Of a DNA stretch of 36,858 nt, positions 18,811-26,155 are shown one piece after another (within the stretch, counting starts at the first letter, position 1; every line of letters begins with the position of its first letter). Source of the DNA: an uncultured Clostridia bacterium. GTDB taxonomy: Bacteria; Bacillota; Clostridia; Peptostreptococcales; Anaerovoracaceae. The notes under the pieces are model-generated. The model saw only the letters and a list, made by a program, of their open reading frames with translations. It made no database searches and had not been told where the DNA came from. The translations under genes were made by a program, and so were the position numbers. The DNA lies in contig CALZFA010000003.1 in NCBI GenBank assembly GCA_945644815.1, forward strand, positions 1 to 36,858, given 5' to 3'.

Positions 18811-18919
18811 GGAATTAAATGTAAAAAATGGGGCTTATTCCGATAAAAAAACCGCTTTTTTCATAAAATTTCCCCAGTAAATCCGATTTTCTGTTCGAAA
18901 TTATGGGAAAATCAGACGC

Positions 18920-20512
18920 TTATTTCTTAATGAGACACTCTCCGGTCATCTCAGGAGGCACAGGAAGCCCCATCAAATGAAGCAATGTGGGCGCAATGTC
19001 TGCCAGCTTTCCTGATCCGGCATTGGCATATTCCGTAAAGGTGTGCGGTTCCTTTGAAATGTGAATAAGAGGAACAGGATTGGTAGAATGAGCAGTAATC
19101 GGATTTCCTTCCGGGTCAATCATGTTGTCGGCGTTACCGTGATCAGCCGTGAGCAAAATCTGGCCTCCGGCAGCAAGAACTTTTTCGACAATCTGCGCCA
19201 CGCAGCCGTCGAGTGTTTCAATGGCTTTGACTGCTGCTTCAAAGACACCTGTGTGTCCAACCATATCAGCGTTTGCAAAGTTAAGAATTATTACATCGTA
19301 TTTTGACGAACCGATTTCTTTCAATACCTGCACGGTAACCTCCGGCGCGCTCATTTCCGGTTTAAGGTCGTAGGTGGAAACTTTCGGAGAAGGTATCAGG
19401 AGCCGATCTTCCAGAGTATTGGGCTCCTCTATTCCTCCATTGAAGAAAAAAGTTACATGTGCATATTTTTCTGTCTCTGCAATTCGCAACTGGTGCAGAC
19501 CGAGAGAGGAAAGGTACTCTCCCAGAGTATTCTTTATGGTCTGCGGCGGAAAGGCAACCTGGACGTCCGGCATTTCGGCATCATACTGGGTCATACATAT
19601 GTATTTGATTTCTTTGGGCCTTACTCTGCGGAGGAAAGCATAGCCGTCAAAGGTTTCATCGACAAAGGCTCTTGTAATCTCCCTTGCCCGGTCGGGACGG
19701 AAGTTGGCACAAATGATGGCGTCCCGGTCCTTGACCGCAGCGGTGCGGCAGCATATGGTGGGAACTATGAATTCATCGGTTTCGCCGGCAGCGTAGGCGG
19801 ACTTCACAGCTTTGCACCCCGGGGCTGTCAGAATGTCAGAATCTGTCTGACCGTCAGAATCCAATGTCAAACGCCCCTCTCCTAAAGTAAGAGCATCGTA
19901 GGCTTTTTGAACCCTTTCCCAGCGCTTGTCACGATCCATGGCATAGTATCTTCCCGAAACTGTGCCGACTTTGCCCACACCTTCTCTTTTCATAAACTCT
20001 TCTATTTCATTCATATAATTTATGCCGGAGGTAGGCGGCACATCTCTCCCGTCCATAAAACAGTGAAGATACACTTCTTCAACTCCGCGCTTTTTGGCCA
20101 TCAAAAGAAGTGCCTTTATATGATCAATGTGACTGTGAACTCCACCGTCAGATAATAGGCCAAATATGTGGAGGGATGATTTATTTGTGAGCACATGATC
20201 CATGGCGGCATTAAGAGCCGAATTGCCGAAAAAAATTCCGTCTTCTATTGCTTTTGTAATTCTGGTAAGTTCCTGATATACGATGCGGCCGGCACCTATA
20301 TTCAGGTGCCCCACCTCAGAATTGCCCATCTGCCCTTCCGGCAGACCTACAGCCAGACCGGAGGCATTGAGTTTTACTCCGGGATATTCTTTAAATATGC
20401 GGTCAAGAGCCGGAGTTCGTGCAGCTTTTACAGCATTGCCCCGGTCTGACGGATTAAGTCCGAATCCGTCAAGAATCATCAGCATTGTAGGACGCTTTTT
20501 TATTTGAGTCAT
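18920..20512 (-). CDS. gpmI: 2,3-bisphosphoglycerate-independent phosphoglycerate mutase
   Basis: 'MLMILDGFGLNPSDRGNAV', 'GQMGNSEVGHLNIGAGRIVYQ', 'SDGGVHSHIDHI', 'FMDGRDVPPTSG', 'ADHGNADNM', 'AHSTNPVP'. ATG 20512. Confidence 0.96.
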   Translation of the reverse strand: MTQIKKRPTMLMILDGFGLNPSDRGNAVKAARTPALDRIFKEYPGVKLNASGLAVGLPEGQMGNSEVGHLNIGAGRIVYQELTRITKAIEDGIFFGNSALNAAMDHVLTNKSSLHIFGLLSDGGVHSHIDHIKALLLMAKKRGVEEVYLHCFMDGRDVPPTSGINYMNEIEEFMKREGVGKVGTVSGRYYAMDRDKRWERVQKAYDALTLGEGRLTLDSDGQTDSDILTAPGCKAVKSAYAAGETDEFIVPTICCRTAAVKDRDAIICANFRPDRAREITRAFVDETFDGYAFLRRVRPKEIKYICMTQYDAEMPDVQVAFPPQTIKNTLGEYLSSLGLHQLRIAETEKYAHVTFFFNGGIEEPNTLEDRLLIPSPKVSTYDLKPEMSAPEVTVQVLKEIGSSKYDVIILNFANADMVGHTGVFEAAVKAIETLDGCVAQIVEKVLAAGGQILLTADHGNADNMIDPEGNPITAHSTNPVPLIHISKEPHTFTEYANAGSGKLADIAPTLLHLMGLPVPPEMTGECLIKK

Positions 20513-20546
20513 TATAAATACCTCGTTCAGTTTCAAAATCTCATTA

Positions 20547-20576
20547 ATTATACTCCACGGTAAGAGGGTATGTCAA
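20547..20576 (-). promoter_or_regulatory. Sigma-A-type promoter for gpmI
   Basis: On minus strand TTGACA (plus 20571-20576), 18-bp spacer, TATAAT (plus 20547-20552). Confidence 0.75.
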
Positions 20577-20657
20577 ACGTCAAACAGCTGAAATAAATGT
20601 CGGCACCAAGGCGTGCACTCAAGGCACATGATACAGCAACGGCATCATAAAAAAATG

Positions 20658-20696
20658 TTGCATAATTACATAAAATGTATATAATGTAATTATAAT
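20658..20696 (+). promoter_or_regulatory. Candidate comF promoter region with embedded palindrome
   Basis: TTGCAT (20658-20663), 16 bp, TATAAT (20680-20685); second TATAAT at 20691-20696; dyad ATAATTACAT (20662-20671) / ATGTAATTAT (20684-20693). Confidence 0.5.
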
Positions 20697-20733
20697 ACAA
20701 TTTAAAACGCCGAAAGAAAGAGGGTGAGGTTTT

Positions 20734-21609
20734 GTGGAATATTTTCCGGGAAAGCAGGGATTGATGCGGAAAGGGGCAGAGCTTATACTGCAGTGGACTT
20801 TCCCGTTGTCAACCTATTGCCTGTGCTGTGGCAAAGCCGTAGATGATACCAGAAGCTACAGCATCTGCGACCATTGTATTCGCCATATCAAATGGGGCAA
20901 TATACATATTGATCTTAAATCCGAAAGCCGTCATCTGGGCCGCCCACCTCACCTTGATTCTGCCCTGGCCTGTGTCAAATACGGCCTTTACGAACGCAGG
21001 CTTATTTTTGACCTGAAATACGACGGCAGAACCTATGTGGCCCGCGCCATCGGTCAAATAATGGCCGACAGGCTGGCCGCCGAGGGCTATGCAGAGATCG
21101 CGGGTCAGGGAGCGCCGCTGCCGTCCGACGACCCGAACTATTCATACCATCGGTCTGCCTACAGCTGCTGCTCCGGCAATCAGCAATCCTACAACGGAGA
21201 ATCTTGCCACCACGACAGCGGTTTCGATTATATAGTTCCGGTGCCGGTGCATAGGGACAGAGAAAAGGCTCGCGGCTTTAACCAAGCAGAAAAGATAGCT
21301 CGTCATCTTTCCGGGCGGGTTGGAGTGCCGGTGCTGCCTCGTGCCATCGTCAGGGATCGGAGAACGGCGGCACAGCGCAGTCTGTCCTCAGAAGACAGAT
21401 ATTTTAATATGGAAGGAGCCTTTTCCATGAATTCCGCCGACGCAGAGCGCATAAAGGGACGCCGCATATTGCTTCTGGATGATGTATACACCACAGGGGC
21501 CACTGCGCATCACTGCGGGGAGGTACTTAAGAATGCCGGCGCCGGGAGAGTGGATTTCATCGCTTTTGCCACAGGAAACGATTTTGCTTACGGCTTTTTC
21601 TCTAACTGA
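20734..21609 (+). CDS. comF: ComF family phosphoribosyltransferase-like protein
   Basis: N-terminal Cys pairs (CLCC...CDHC), 'YDGRTYVARAIGQIMADRL', PRPP motif 'RRILLLDDVYTTGATAHHCGEVLKNAGA'. GTG start at 20734. Confidence 0.88.
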   Translation: MEYFPGKQGLMRKGAELILQWTFPLSTYCLCCGKAVDDTRSYSICDHCIRHIKWGNIHIDLKSESRHLGRPPHLDSALACVKYGLYERRLIFDLKYDGRTYVARAIGQIMADRLAAEGYAEIAGQGAPLPSDDPNYSYHRSAYSCCSGNQQSYNGESCHHDSGFDYIVPVPVHRDREKARGFNQAEKIARHLSGRVGVPVLPRAIVRDRRTAAQRSLSSEDRYFNMEGAFSMNSADAERIKGRRILLLDDVYTTGATAHHCGEVLKNAGAGRVDFIAFATGNDFAYGFFSN

Positions 21610-21661
21610 GAGCATTTTTTTTATAAAATAAACCTGAAAACATTCTGACCGAAAAAACAAC

Positions 21662-21690
21662 TTGTCAACCGTACTTAAACCATTTAAAAT
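21662..21690 (+). promoter_or_regulatory. Promoter of raiA-type ncRNA
   Basis: TTGTCA (21662-21667), 17-bp spacer, TAAAAT (21685-21690); places the transcription start at about 21697, the first base of the closing helix. Confidence 0.65.
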
Positions 21691-21696
21691 ATAATT

Positions 21697-21879
21697 GCTG
21701 TCCGGGTCTGTGGTTGAAAATCCAGGCCAGGTACGGGCAAAAGGATCCACGTAAGCTGCAGAGCAGGAAGCCGCAGCGATCATGGCGTACCTTAGAAGTA
21801 AGTCCTCCGAAAATCGGGTAAAGGCAGGTGTGGGGGCAAAGACCAGGTCAGCCGGACAGCATTAATTCAGCCGGACAGC
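21697..21879 (+). ncRNA. raiA-motif structured ncRNA upstream of HPF/RaiA gene
   Basis: Large intergenic region directly upstream of hpf/raiA. Nested helices: P1 GCTGTCCGG (21697-21705) with CCGGACAGC (21852-21860 or 21871-21879); GTCT (21706-21709)/AGAC (21840-21843); AGGTACG (21729-21735)/CGTACCT (21786-21792); GCTGC (21755-21759)/GCAGC (21773-21777); CCGA (21807-21810)/TCGG (21814-21817). Confidence 0.78.
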
Positions 21880-21956
21880 ATGGATTTGCCAATATACGGC
21901 AGCATACACTTTTATGTGGTTTTTATTAAAAAACCATAGGAATTTCACACAACATA

Positions 21957-21965
21957 TGGTATAAT
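21957..21965 (+). promoter_or_regulatory. Extended -10 promoter for hpf/raiA
   Basis: TGGTATAAT, matching extended -10 TGnTATAAT. Confidence 0.55.
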
Positions 21966-22046
21966 GATTTCAATAAACCAAGAAAGTCTGCATCCTGATT
22001 AATCACAGGAAGATTAAAGAGAGGGCAGACGAGAGGAGGTCATCAT

Positions 22047-22571
22047 ATGAAGATTATTGTAACAGGCAAAAATATTGCTATCAGTGACAAAATTCAGGAC
22101 TCAATCGATAAGAAGTTCGAAAAACTGGGAAAGTATTTTGCGGATGACATTCAGGCTAAAGTTTTAATTCATCCTGAAAAGGCCAAGGTTAAGGTAGAAG
22201 CGACTATCGCCACAAAGGGTACTATTTTCAGAGCAGAGGAAGTTGCTCAGGATGTGTTTGACTGCATTGACACTGTTGCAGATAAGCTGCTCACTCAGAT
22301 GTCCAAGTATAAGGGAAAACTGATGAAAAAGCATAAAGGCAAGGAATCCATAAAGTTTGAGATGATTCCGGAAGCGCCTGCTCAGGAAGAAACGAGGGTG
22401 GTAAAGACCAAGAAATTCCAGCTTATGCCTATGACTGTGGATGATGCCGTTCTTCAGATGGAAATGCTTCAGCATACTTTCTTCGTTTTCCTTAACACAG
22501 AAACGGACAGCGTAAATGTAGTGTATAAGAGAAACGATAGCGATTACGGTTTATTGGAAACCGAACAATAA
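22047..22571 (+). CDS. hpf: Ribosome hibernation promoting factor, long form (HPF/RaiA)
   Basis: 'MKIIVTGKNIAISDKIQDSIDKKFEKLGKYF' N-terminal domain and C-terminal dimerisation domain 'VVKTKKFQLMPMTVDDAVLQMEMLQHTFFVFLNTETDSVNVVYKRNDSDYGLLE'. Confidence 0.96.
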   Translation: MKIIVTGKNIAISDKIQDSIDKKFEKLGKYFADDIQAKVLIHPEKAKVKVEATIATKGTIFRAEEVAQDVFDCIDTVADKLLTQMSKYKGKLMKKHKGKESIKFEMIPEAPAQEETRVVKTKKFQLMPMTVDDAVLQMEMLQHTFFVFLNTETDSVNVVYKRNDSDYGLLETEQ

Positions 22572-22638
22572 TCGACCATATAGAAAATCTTAAACTGTAT
22601 GTACATGTGAATGTATGATTTCAAAATCTACAATTGTG

Positions 22639-22663
22639 CGGCCTCGCATTGAGGCCGTTTTTT
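22639..22663 (+). terminator. Rho-independent terminator after hpf
   Basis: cggcctc (22639-22645)-gcatt-gaggccg (22651-22657) followed by TTTTTT. Confidence 0.88.
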
Positions 22664-22769
22664 GATGTTTTTTCTTTTCATGCTTCCAAGACCAAAACGC
22701 AAAGATTTTGTCTTATAGCGTAAAACTGAAACAGCAGGTTTATTTCACTCGTTGTTGAAAAAGGATAAC

Positions 22770-22788
22770 TTATAGTAGAAGACTATAA
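22770..22788. promoter_or_regulatory. Candidate operator over the XRE gene promoter
   Basis: TTATAGT-agaag-ACTATAA perfect 7-bp dyad overlapping TATAAT (22784-22789), just upstream of the XRE gene. Confidence 0.45.
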
Positions 22789-22809
22789 TGCAAGGGAGAG
22801 TAATACAAA

Positions 22810-23175
22810 ATGAGTGAAAATTTGAGACGGCTTGATTATCATGAAATGGGCAGCAGGATAAGAGAAAGAAGAGAGAGTCTCAATATGAACCGTGAAACAT
22901 TGTCGGAAAAACTTGAAGTTTCCCCTCAGTTTATTGCTGACATCGAATACGGCAATAAGGGGATGTCTATCAAAAAGTTATACATGCTATGTCAGATATT
23001 AAACGTTTCTGCAGATTATATTCTGGCAGGGGAGCGTCAGAATGAAGAAGATGATGCAGATCTTTCCAGGGCACGTGAGAAAGTCATGGATATTCTGTGC
23101 AAGTGTGACGCCCAACAGCTTAAAGGCATTGAAAAAATTGCGGCCATATATGCTGACGGTGTAAAAATGAAATAA
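22810..23175 (+). CDS. XRE family helix-turn-helix transcriptional regulator
   Basis: 'MGSRIRERRESLNMNRETLSEKLEVSPQFIADIEYGNKGMSIKKLYMLCQILNVSADYIL', HTH_3-type DNA-binding domain. Confidence 0.92.
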   Translation: MSENLRRLDYHEMGSRIRERRESLNMNRETLSEKLEVSPQFIADIEYGNKGMSIKKLYMLCQILNVSADYILAGERQNEEDDADLSRAREKVMDILCKCDAQQLKGIEKIAAIYADGVKMK

Positions 23176-23187
23176 TGAATAAAACAG

Positions 23188-23207
23188 CTCCGCCCCATTA
23201 AGGGGCG
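23188..23207. terminator. Shared terminator hairpin between convergent XRE gene and sigK
   Basis: tccgccccattaaggggcgga stem-loop in the roughly 35-bp convergent gap. Confidence 0.6.
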
Positions 23208-23210
23208 GAA

Positions 23211-23840
23211 TCACTTTTCTTCAAGAAAATCTTTGAGCTTTTCTAAGGCCCTCTTCTCTATACGCGATACATATGAACGGCTTATGCCCAAAAACTCTGC
23301 TATTTCCCGCTGAGGAAGCGGATCACCGCCCTCAAGACCGTAGCGGCAGATGATCACGGTTTTTTCACGTGGGGTCAGAGCCGTGTTTATGGCATCGTGA
23401 AGTTTGCCTACCTGGATTTTTAAACTGATCGAATCTACAATTTCGTCGGCATCAGTACCGAGTATATCTATAAAACTTATTTCATTGCCGTCTTTGTCGG
23501 TGCCGATAGGAAGGCTGAGGGAAACTTCCTGTTTTATCCGTTTGGAGGCTCGTATGCTCATCAGTATTTCGTTTTCAATGCATTTAGCAGCATAGGTGGC
23601 CAGTCTGGCGGATTTTTTGCTTGTATATGTATTGACGGCTTTTATAAGGCCGATGGTTCCGATAGAGATAAGGTCGTCCTGAGTTACCATGGGACCGACA
23701 TATTTTTTCGATATATGGGCAACCAGCCTGAGGTTGCGTTCTATAAGTATGAGTCGTGCATCCGGGTCGTTTTCTTCAAGACGTTTTACATAGTATCTTT
23801 CTTCTTCTTCTGTAAGCGGATTGGGAAAGGAACTGCTCAT
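23211..23840 (-). CDS. sigK: RNA polymerase sporulation sigma factor SigK
   Basis: 'ERNLRLVAHISKKYVGPMVTQDDLISIGTIGLIKAVNTY', 'ARLATYAAKCIENEILM', 'DKDGNEISFIDILGTDADEIVD', 'REIAEFLGISRSYVSRIEKRALEKL', SigK-like throughout. Confidence 0.88.
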   Translation of the reverse strand: MSSSFPNPLTEEEERYYVKRLEENDPDARLILIERNLRLVAHISKKYVGPMVTQDDLISIGTIGLIKAVNTYTSKKSARLATYAAKCIENEILMSIRASKRIKQEVSLSLPIGTDKDGNEISFIDILGTDADEIVDSISLKIQVGKLHDAINTALTPREKTVIICRYGLEGGDPLPQREIAEFLGISRSYVSRIEKRALEKLKDFLEEK

Positions 23841-23925
23841 GAAAAGTAAAAACCCCCTCTTTTGTTCTTTACTATATGCAAAAGAAGGGGCTTCAGTGCT
23901 TGGCTGCCGATAAAAGTGCCAGTAC

Positions 23926-24090
23926 CTATTTTACCTCAAAAGATAAGCAGTCTGTGCACTGCTCCTGAGTAGGATTTGCCTCATGGGTTCCTACTGTAAT
24001 GGCATCCAGAGAACAGAGATTTTTTGAATTTTCATGGTATCTGCACTGGTTTACCGTACATCTGATTGTCTGATTTGATCCACCGCTCAT
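23926..24090 (-). CDS. DUF1540 domain-containing small Cys-rich protein (54 aa; absent from ORF track)
   Basis: Manual translation: MSGGSNQTIRCTVNQCRYHENSKNLCSLDAITVGTHEANPTQEQCTDCLSFEVK; RBS ggagg before the ATG on the minus strand; C-x4-C-Y-x(n)-C-x-L-x-A-I-x-V pattern of DUF1540. Confidence 0.85.
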   Translation of the reverse strand: MSGGSNQTIRCTVNQCRYHENSKNLCSLDAITVGTHEANPTQEQCTDCLSFEVK

Positions 24091-24195
24091 TTTTTTATCC
24101 TCCTGCTGCTGAAAAACTTTTGCGCAAAGATATTTTTTCTCCGCGTTTCCTCAGTATTATGACCGAAACTTCACAAAATAATACATGCTTTCATC

Positions 24196-24224
24196 TTGTG
24201 CTTAAGATAAAAAAATGTTATAAT
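24196..24224 (+). promoter_or_regulatory. Promoter of radC-mreBCD cluster
   Basis: TTGTGC (24196-24201), 17-bp spacer, TGtTATAAT (extended -10, TATAAT 24219-24224). Confidence 0.7.
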
Positions 24225-24308
24225 CTCTTGATAGATTTTTAGTCTGATAAGATGGGAAGGGATTTGAATTTCGATTTGCTTTCGCCGGTTTTCCGATAGA
24301 AACACTAA

Positions 24309-25019
24309 ATGGAAAAAGAGAAAGCGAGGGAAATTTTTATGAAAATCAAAGCTTTGCCACGTAATGAGAGACCTGTAGAAAAAACCGTCAGCAAGGGTGT
24401 ATCTGCTTTATCAAATTCAGAGCTTCTGGCCATTCTGCTGGGCTCGGGGACACGGGAAAAATCGGCAATAGGACTTGCCGAGGATGTTATCTCAAAGGAT
24501 ATAGAGGGTATAAGCTATCTGGCAGAAAGTTCCGTTCAGGAGCTTATGTCCATAAATGGCATAGGACAGTCAAAGGCTGCCAGAATTATGGCCGCAGTAG
24601 AGTTGGGAAAGCGTATTGCCACTGCCCCCAGAACTAAGCGAATGGGAGTTGAGAGCTCGGAGAATATTGCCCGGATGTTCATTGAGGATATGAGGTACGA
24701 GAAAAGAGAGCTGTTCAAGGCCTTGCTGCTTAATCCCAGAGGTGAGATAATTTCGGTGGAGACAATTTCTGTAGGCGAGCTTACCAGCACGCTGGTTCAC
24801 CCCAGAGAGGTTTTTAACCAAGCAGTAAAAAAGAGTGCTGCCGGGATTGTTTTTGTACATAATCATCCAAGCGGCAATCCGGAGCCCAGCGGAGAAGATA
24901 TAAAAACCACCGAAAGACTTTCGGCATGCGGAAAACTCCTGGGAATTGTGGTTATAGACCATATCATCATAGGCGACGGGCAGTACTGCAGCATGCAGAG
25001 CCTGGGACTCATGGGCTGA
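24309..25019 (+). CDS. radC: RadC family (JAB/MPN-domain) protein
   Basis: 'RNERPVEKTVSKGVSALSNSELLAILLGSGT', JAMM motif 'IVFVHNHPSGNPEPSGEDIKTTERL'. Confidence 0.93.
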   Translation: MEKEKAREIFMKIKALPRNERPVEKTVSKGVSALSNSELLAILLGSGTREKSAIGLAEDVISKDIEGISYLAESSVQELMSINGIGQSKAARIMAAVELGKRIATAPRTKRMGVESSENIARMFIEDMRYEKRELFKALLLNPRGEIISVETISVGELTSTLVHPREVFNQAVKKSAAGIVFVHNHPSGNPEPSGEDIKTTERLSACGKLLGIVVIDHIIIGDGQYCSMQSLGLMG

Positions 25020-25100
25020 CCGGAAGGTCAGGGAGGCTGACAAAGCGGAGCAGAAGAACAATAAAAAATGATACGTAATTCAAAATGCGGAGGTATTAAA

Positions 25101-26144
25101 ATGTGCAGTTTTTTTAAAGCTAAGGATATGGGAATTGATCTTGGTACAGCCAATACACTGATTTATGTAAAGGATGGAGGAATTATTCTGGAGGAGCCGT
25201 CCATTATTGCAGTTGAAAGCCATGGTGAAAAGACTCTGGCTGTGGGCTCAGAAGCCAAGGAAATGCTTGGAAAGGCGCCTCAGAACATTTCCGTGATAAG
25301 GCCTCTTCGGGACGGGGTAATTTCCGACTTTGACAGGACGGCGGACATGCTTCGGAGCTTTCTCGAAAAAGCACTCAAAGCCAGAAAAATCAGAAATTTC
25401 AGAGTGGTTGTGGGTGTCCCAAGCGGCGTTACCGAGGTGGAGAAAAGAGCTGTAAGCGAGGTTGTCAGACAACTGGGTGCGACCGAGGTATTTATTTTGG
25501 AGGAACCTATGGCTGCTGCCATCGGAGCAGGAATGGATGTTGACGGTACCACCGGCTGCATGATAGCCGATATAGGAGGAGGTACCACGGACATAGCTAT
25601 TATAGCCCTTGGAGGCATTGTCTGCAGCACTTCCATAAGACATGCCGGTGATAAAATAAACGATGCAATTATACAGTACATGCGAAAGAGACATGCTTTG
25701 CTTATCGGAGAGCGTACTGCCGAGATTCTTAAGATCAACATCGGATGTGCCTGTATGGATGAAGACGAACAGGGCAATGAAATCATAAAGACTATGAACG
25801 CAAGAGGCAGGGACATCATTTCCGGACTCCCTAAGACTTTGGAAGTAACAAATAAGGATATGATGATCGCCCTTCAGGAATCAATGGATATAATAATTGA
25901 CGGGATTAAGGGAACTATAGAAAAAGCTCCGCCTGAAATTGCGGCTGATATCGCTGACAAGGGAATGGTTCTTTCCGGCGGCGGCGGAATGATCTGCAAT
26001 CTTGACAAGCTTATCAACAAGAGAACAGGAATGAATGTTACCATTGCCGAAAATGCCTTTGAGGCAGTCGCCCTGGGAGCAGGAAAGAGCTTGGAAGACA
26101 TAGAAAAGCTTAAATTATATGCTCAGAACGGCAGAAAGAGATAG
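25101..26144 (+). CDS. mreB: Rod shape-determining protein MreB
   Basis: 'DMGIDLGTANTLIYVKDGGIILEEPSIIAV', 'MIADIGGGTTDIAIIALGGIV', 'MVLSGGGGMICNLDKLI'. ATG 25101 behind cggagg. Confidence 0.95.
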   Translation: MCSFFKAKDMGIDLGTANTLIYVKDGGIILEEPSIIAVESHGEKTLAVGSEAKEMLGKAPQNISVIRPLRDGVISDFDRTADMLRSFLEKALKARKIRNFRVVVGVPSGVTEVEKRAVSEVVRQLGATEVFILEEPMAAAIGAGMDVDGTTGCMIADIGGGTTDIAIIALGGIVCSTSIRHAGDKINDAIIQYMRKRHALLIGERTAEILKINIGCACMDEDEQGNEIIKTMNARGRDIISGLPKTLEVTNKDMMIALQESMDIIIDGIKGTIEKAPPEIAADIADKGMVLSGGGGMICNLDKLINKRTGMNVTIAENAFEAVALGAGKSLEDIEKLKLYAQNGRKR

Positions 26145-26155
26145 GAGTTTGATTT

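Noticed and set aside
20571-20587. Tandem GTCAAAC GTCAAAC suggestive of an operator or short repeat array
   Set aside because: Explained as TTGACA plus an adjacent TTGACG on the minus strand at the gpmI -35; only two units.
21917-21936. tggttttt-atta-aaaaacca hairpin considered as the raiA ncRNA terminator
   Set aside because: Weak AT-rich stem with no following T-tract; not supported as a terminator.
25016-25031. ctgacc-GGAA-ggtcag hairpin at the radC stop
   Set aside because: Small GNRA-type hairpin without T-tract; could be chance and has no supporting context.
25280-25819. 179-aa minus-strand ORF opposite mreB
   Set aside because: Antisense shadow of mreB; biased composition.
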